Assembly (NCBI GenBank): GCA_948467695.1
Contig: CAOKFJ010000074.1
Coordinates: 1-7,716 of the forward strand
Source of the DNA: an uncultured Allobaculum sp.
GTDB taxonomy: Bacteria; Bacillota_I; Bacilli_A; Erysipelotrichales; Erysipelotrichaceae
Direction: 5' to 3'
Length of the DNA: 7,716 bases
The translations under genes were made by a program, and so were the position numbers. This document shows, one piece after another, positions 5,595 through 7,716 of this stretch; the first letter of the stretch is position 1; every line of letters begins with the position of its first letter. The notes under the pieces are model-generated. The model searched no databases and had not been told where the DNA came from. It saw only the letters and a list, made by a program, of their open reading frames with translations.

Positions 5595-7716
5595 CTAGTT
5601 GTAGCGGTCTTTAAGCAGATTTTCATCCGGTGTCAGACGCATTTCGAGCAGAGCGCGGTTTCCGTTTGTCAGCGTGTTGTTGACATCATCCTGCGTCTTG
5701 CCTTCGGCGCCATCGAGAATTTCTTTGGCACTGTCGATCTGTGTCTGCAGATCCGCTTTTGTCGTTCCCTTGTCGAGATACTTTGTCAGATCCAGAGCTG
5801 AAGCATAACGGTAGAACACTTCCAGAACAGCTGTCTCGAGGATTGTGCTCTCACCTGTACCCCATTTGCCTTTGAGTCGGACGGAAGCGGCAGATGCGAA
5901 GTTCTTGCCGGTCGTTCCTACCGATTCAATTGCGTACAGACGAATTTTGCTTGTTGTTACTGGATTGTTAAAGACAGCTTCTTTCCATCCATCGCTTGCA
6001 TCCCAGTTTCCAGTGGACACTTCGATCCACTCGCCATTCACTTCAGCATCAATGCGGTACTTTGTGTATGTTCCATTGCCCGCTCCGGAACGAGGCAGAT
6101 AAAGAAGAGCGTCCAGAGAAGCTTCTTCATCAAAGTCGAGCTCAATCCAGCAATTGGAGCGATCTGTGCCGTTTGCCTCTGTGTAGCGGGTATGCCAGAT
6201 GGTTCCTTTATCTTCATCCAGTACATTAGAGGGAAGATCGGCAGAACTGTGGTTGCCGGCTGTTGCGGTCATCTTCGCCGGATCGAGAATGTTTTCCAGA
6301 ACAACTTCCGGATCAATATCCTGGTTGGAGAAGTCCGCAAGCACTTTGCGAGCGAGCGCCTGGATATCTTCGTTTGTCGGCTCGTCGGAGTATTTTGTTT
6401 CGCTGTCGCGAGCCCATGCCCATTCGAGTTCGAACCAGTCGGTATTGCTGAAGGTGCGGTAGCTCTCGCCGGCAAGCTGTTTTTTCTTCTCGGCAATGTA
6501 CAGATTCCAGCGTTTGAGATAGAGATCTTTTGTCAGACCGGACCACTGGCGGTTGGAGTAGTCGCGCAGACCGCCGGCGTTGCTCTGATCGATAGCGCCC
6601 CATGTCGAAACAAGACCTTTGGCATTGAGGTCAAACAGGTCGGCTGTAAAGTCATCCGGGTTTTCAACCATACGGCCGGCAGCCTCAGTCCAGTTGCCCA
6701 GTGTATAGATTTTCTGAGTGGAGAGCAGCGCATCCGATGTTTCGATCAGATCAATGAATTTATCAGACCAGTAAGTGAATTTCTCCAGATCATTGGCACG
6801 AATCGCAGCCTGCATTTTGTTGTAGATGGATTGCGCGCTGTTGGACATCACCTGCTGAGCGAGTGTCACGACATCATAACGGTATGCGTCGGAAGCGTTC
6901 AGTTTATCCCAGTCTTCAAGCAGGAGATCGAGCGCTCTTTCCAGTTCTTTTTTGGAATAGCGAATCGAAGACCAGCCCCAGGAAGATGCTGCACCGATGG
7001 ATCCGTCCCTCGGACGAGCGTTGACGACAGTTTCCGGCGCGCCCTGACCGATTCCGCTGCTGCTTTCCGCTTCATGCTGTGTTCCAGCATAAACGGTATC
7101 TCGCATAATCTTGAGGGCTTCTATAGCGCTTGCGCTGTCATCGCCATAGCGGCGTCTTGCGTAGTCGGCAAGCCACTGGTCAAGGTCGATCACGCCAAGA
7201 GGCGCGTCGGCATCTTCGGTCCAGATTGTGTCGAAGAAGAATTCATACAGCAGCGGGTTGTTCTGGCTGGCTTCGGGCGTGATGCCGATACCTGCCATGT
7301 GTTCTGCCTGATTGGCTGCCGCAGGAATGTTTTTGTTCAGGCTTTCGAGGTGGCCGTACAGACCAAGACGTCCGCCGAAGTTGTTGAGCATGCAGAAGGC
7401 CCATGGAGTCTTGCCGAACTCTCCACCGCCATAACCGTTTGTTCTGTTCCAGTGCGGCGTACGTTCCGCATAGAGATCAAGAACAAGCGCATGTTCGCGG
7501 TTACCTTCCAGACCGTTAAGCAGTGCAGTTGTTGGGTTGTTCTGCCAGGACTGAATAATCCATACGGCATCGGGATCTGCTTCCATCATTGCGCCAAGCG
7601 TGCGCTGCGCAATAACCGTTTCATTCATGCCGCCTTTGTTTCCGCCTTCATGGAAGGGATCGGTCGCATAGTAGTTCGTGATATCGCCGTATACCGATTT
7701 CTGTGCGCGGTAGAAC
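5595..7716 (-). CDS. GH89 alpha-N-acetylglucosaminidase (NAGLU family) with CBM32, N-terminus outside the window
   Basis: GH89 enzymes remove terminal alpha-GlcNAc, for example from heparan sulfate (human NAGLU) or from GlcNAc-alpha-1,4-Gal caps of mucin (clostridial AgnC). The frame is open to the window edge, and the Met at 7628 is internal: upstream codons read VYGDITNYYATDPFHEGGN, a GH89 signature. Its Glu (nt 7647-7649) is the likely acid/base and the Glu of GIGITPEASQNN (7272-7274) the likely nucleophile. LVLDLYAE, PWAFCMLNNFGG, ARRRYG and RDYSNRQWSGLTKDLYLKRW also match NAGLU. The catalytic part ends near 6310. An F5/8-type C / CBM32 beta-sandwich covers about 6293-5868. A helical FIVAR-like module (about 5840-5625) ends in LRLTPDE-like sequence. 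The stop comes at 5595 with no sorting signal, dockerin or membrane helix, so the C-terminus is free. A signal peptide would lie outside the window. The terminator at 5475-5518 follows. Family assignment is very sure; the exact substrate is inference. Confidence 0.96.
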   Translation of the reverse strand, partial: FYRAQKSVYGDITNYYATDPFHEGGNKGGMNETVIAQRTLGAMMEADPDAVWIIQSWQNNPTTALLNGLEGNREHALVLDLYAERTPHWNRTNGYGGGEFGKTPWAFCMLNNFGGRLGLYGHLESLNKNIPAAANQAEHMAGIGITPEASQNNPLLYEFFFDTIWTEDADAPLGVIDLDQWLADYARRRYGDDSASAIEALKIMRDTVYAGTQHEAESSSGIGQGAPETVVNARPRDGSIGAASSWGWSSIRYSKKELERALDLLLEDWDKLNASDAYRYDVVTLAQQVMSNSAQSIYNKMQAAIRANDLEKFTYWSDKFIDLIETSDALLSTQKIYTLGNWTEAAGRMVENPDDFTADLFDLNAKGLVSTWGAIDQSNAGGLRDYSNRQWSGLTKDLYLKRWNLYIAEKKKQLAGESYRTFSNTDWFELEWAWARDSETKYSDEPTNEDIQALARKVLADFSNQDIDPEVVLENILDPAKMTATAGNHSSADLPSNVLDEDKGTIWHTRYTEANGTDRSNCWIELDFDEEASLDALLYLPRSGAGNGTYTKYRIDAEVNGEWIEVSTGNWDASDGWKEAVFNNPVTTSKIRLYAIESVGTTGKNFASAASVRLKGKWGTGESTILETAVLEVFYRYASALDLTKYLDKGTTKADLQTQIDSAKEILDGAEGKTQDDVNNTLTNGNRALLEMRLTPDENLLKDRYN
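5868..6293 (-). other. CBM32 / F5/8 type C carbohydrate-binding module of the GH89 protein
   Basis: About 142 residues, starting near NILDPAKMTATAGNHSSADL, show the F5/8C pattern: S-x-x-x-L-P-S-N-V-L-D-x-x-x-x-T-I-W-H-T, WIELDFDEEASLDALLYLPR, YRIDAEVNGEWIEV, WKEAVFNNPVTTSKIRLYA and FASAASVRLKG. CBM32 modules in mucin-active enzymes commonly bind galactose or GlcNAc termini. The ligand here cannot be read from sequence alone. Confidence 0.88.

Overview
The window looks like chromosomal DNA from a host-associated Gram-positive bacterium of the Bacillota. The evidence is an LCP-family cell-wall ligase, a surface protein with a sortase-like C-terminal tail, strong Shine-Dalgarno sequences, clean GC-hairpin/U-tract terminators, and a GH89 enzyme typical of gut or mucosal glycan degraders. 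Coding DNA is of medium G+C with many C-ending codons. An Erysipelotrichia-like gut Firmicute is plausible, but this is inference; no rRNA or other phylogenetic marker is present.

Layout: 1-89 is a short leader. 90-1952 (+) is a LytR-CpsA-Psr protein with three membrane helices, a solute-binding-protein-like module and a long Pro/Asp/Asn/Gly tail, closed by a terminator at 2014-2039. 2040-2413 is an AT-rich, gene-free stretch with several hairpins, probably the regulatory leader of the next gene. 2414-4105 (+) is a secreted surface protein: signal peptide, Ser/Asp/Glu stalk, three divergent repeats of about 120 residues, and an LPXTG-less wall-sorting-like tail. 4106-4337 is a convergent intergenic region with one terminator for each direction. 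4338-5171 (-) is an acidic cytoplasmic protein that I read as a highly diverged YgjP/DUF45-type metallopeptidase fold with a broken zinc site. 5172-5474 is its upstream region. 5475-5518 is a minus-strand terminator for 5595-7716 (-), the C-terminal part of a GH89 alpha-N-acetylglucosaminidase with a CBM32 and a helical C-terminal module. Its N-terminus lies beyond the window.

Three of the genes act outside the cell: one on attachment of wall polymers, one as a surface-exposed stalked protein, and one on host or mucin glycans ending in alpha-GlcNAc. Every gene is followed by its own terminator, so I see no operon; the neighbours share a cell-envelope theme rather than a transcript. No RNA gene, CRISPR array, insertion sequence or phage element is visible. 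The least expected item is the apparent pseudo-metallopeptidase at 4338-5171; the rest combines recognisable families with some unusual modules.
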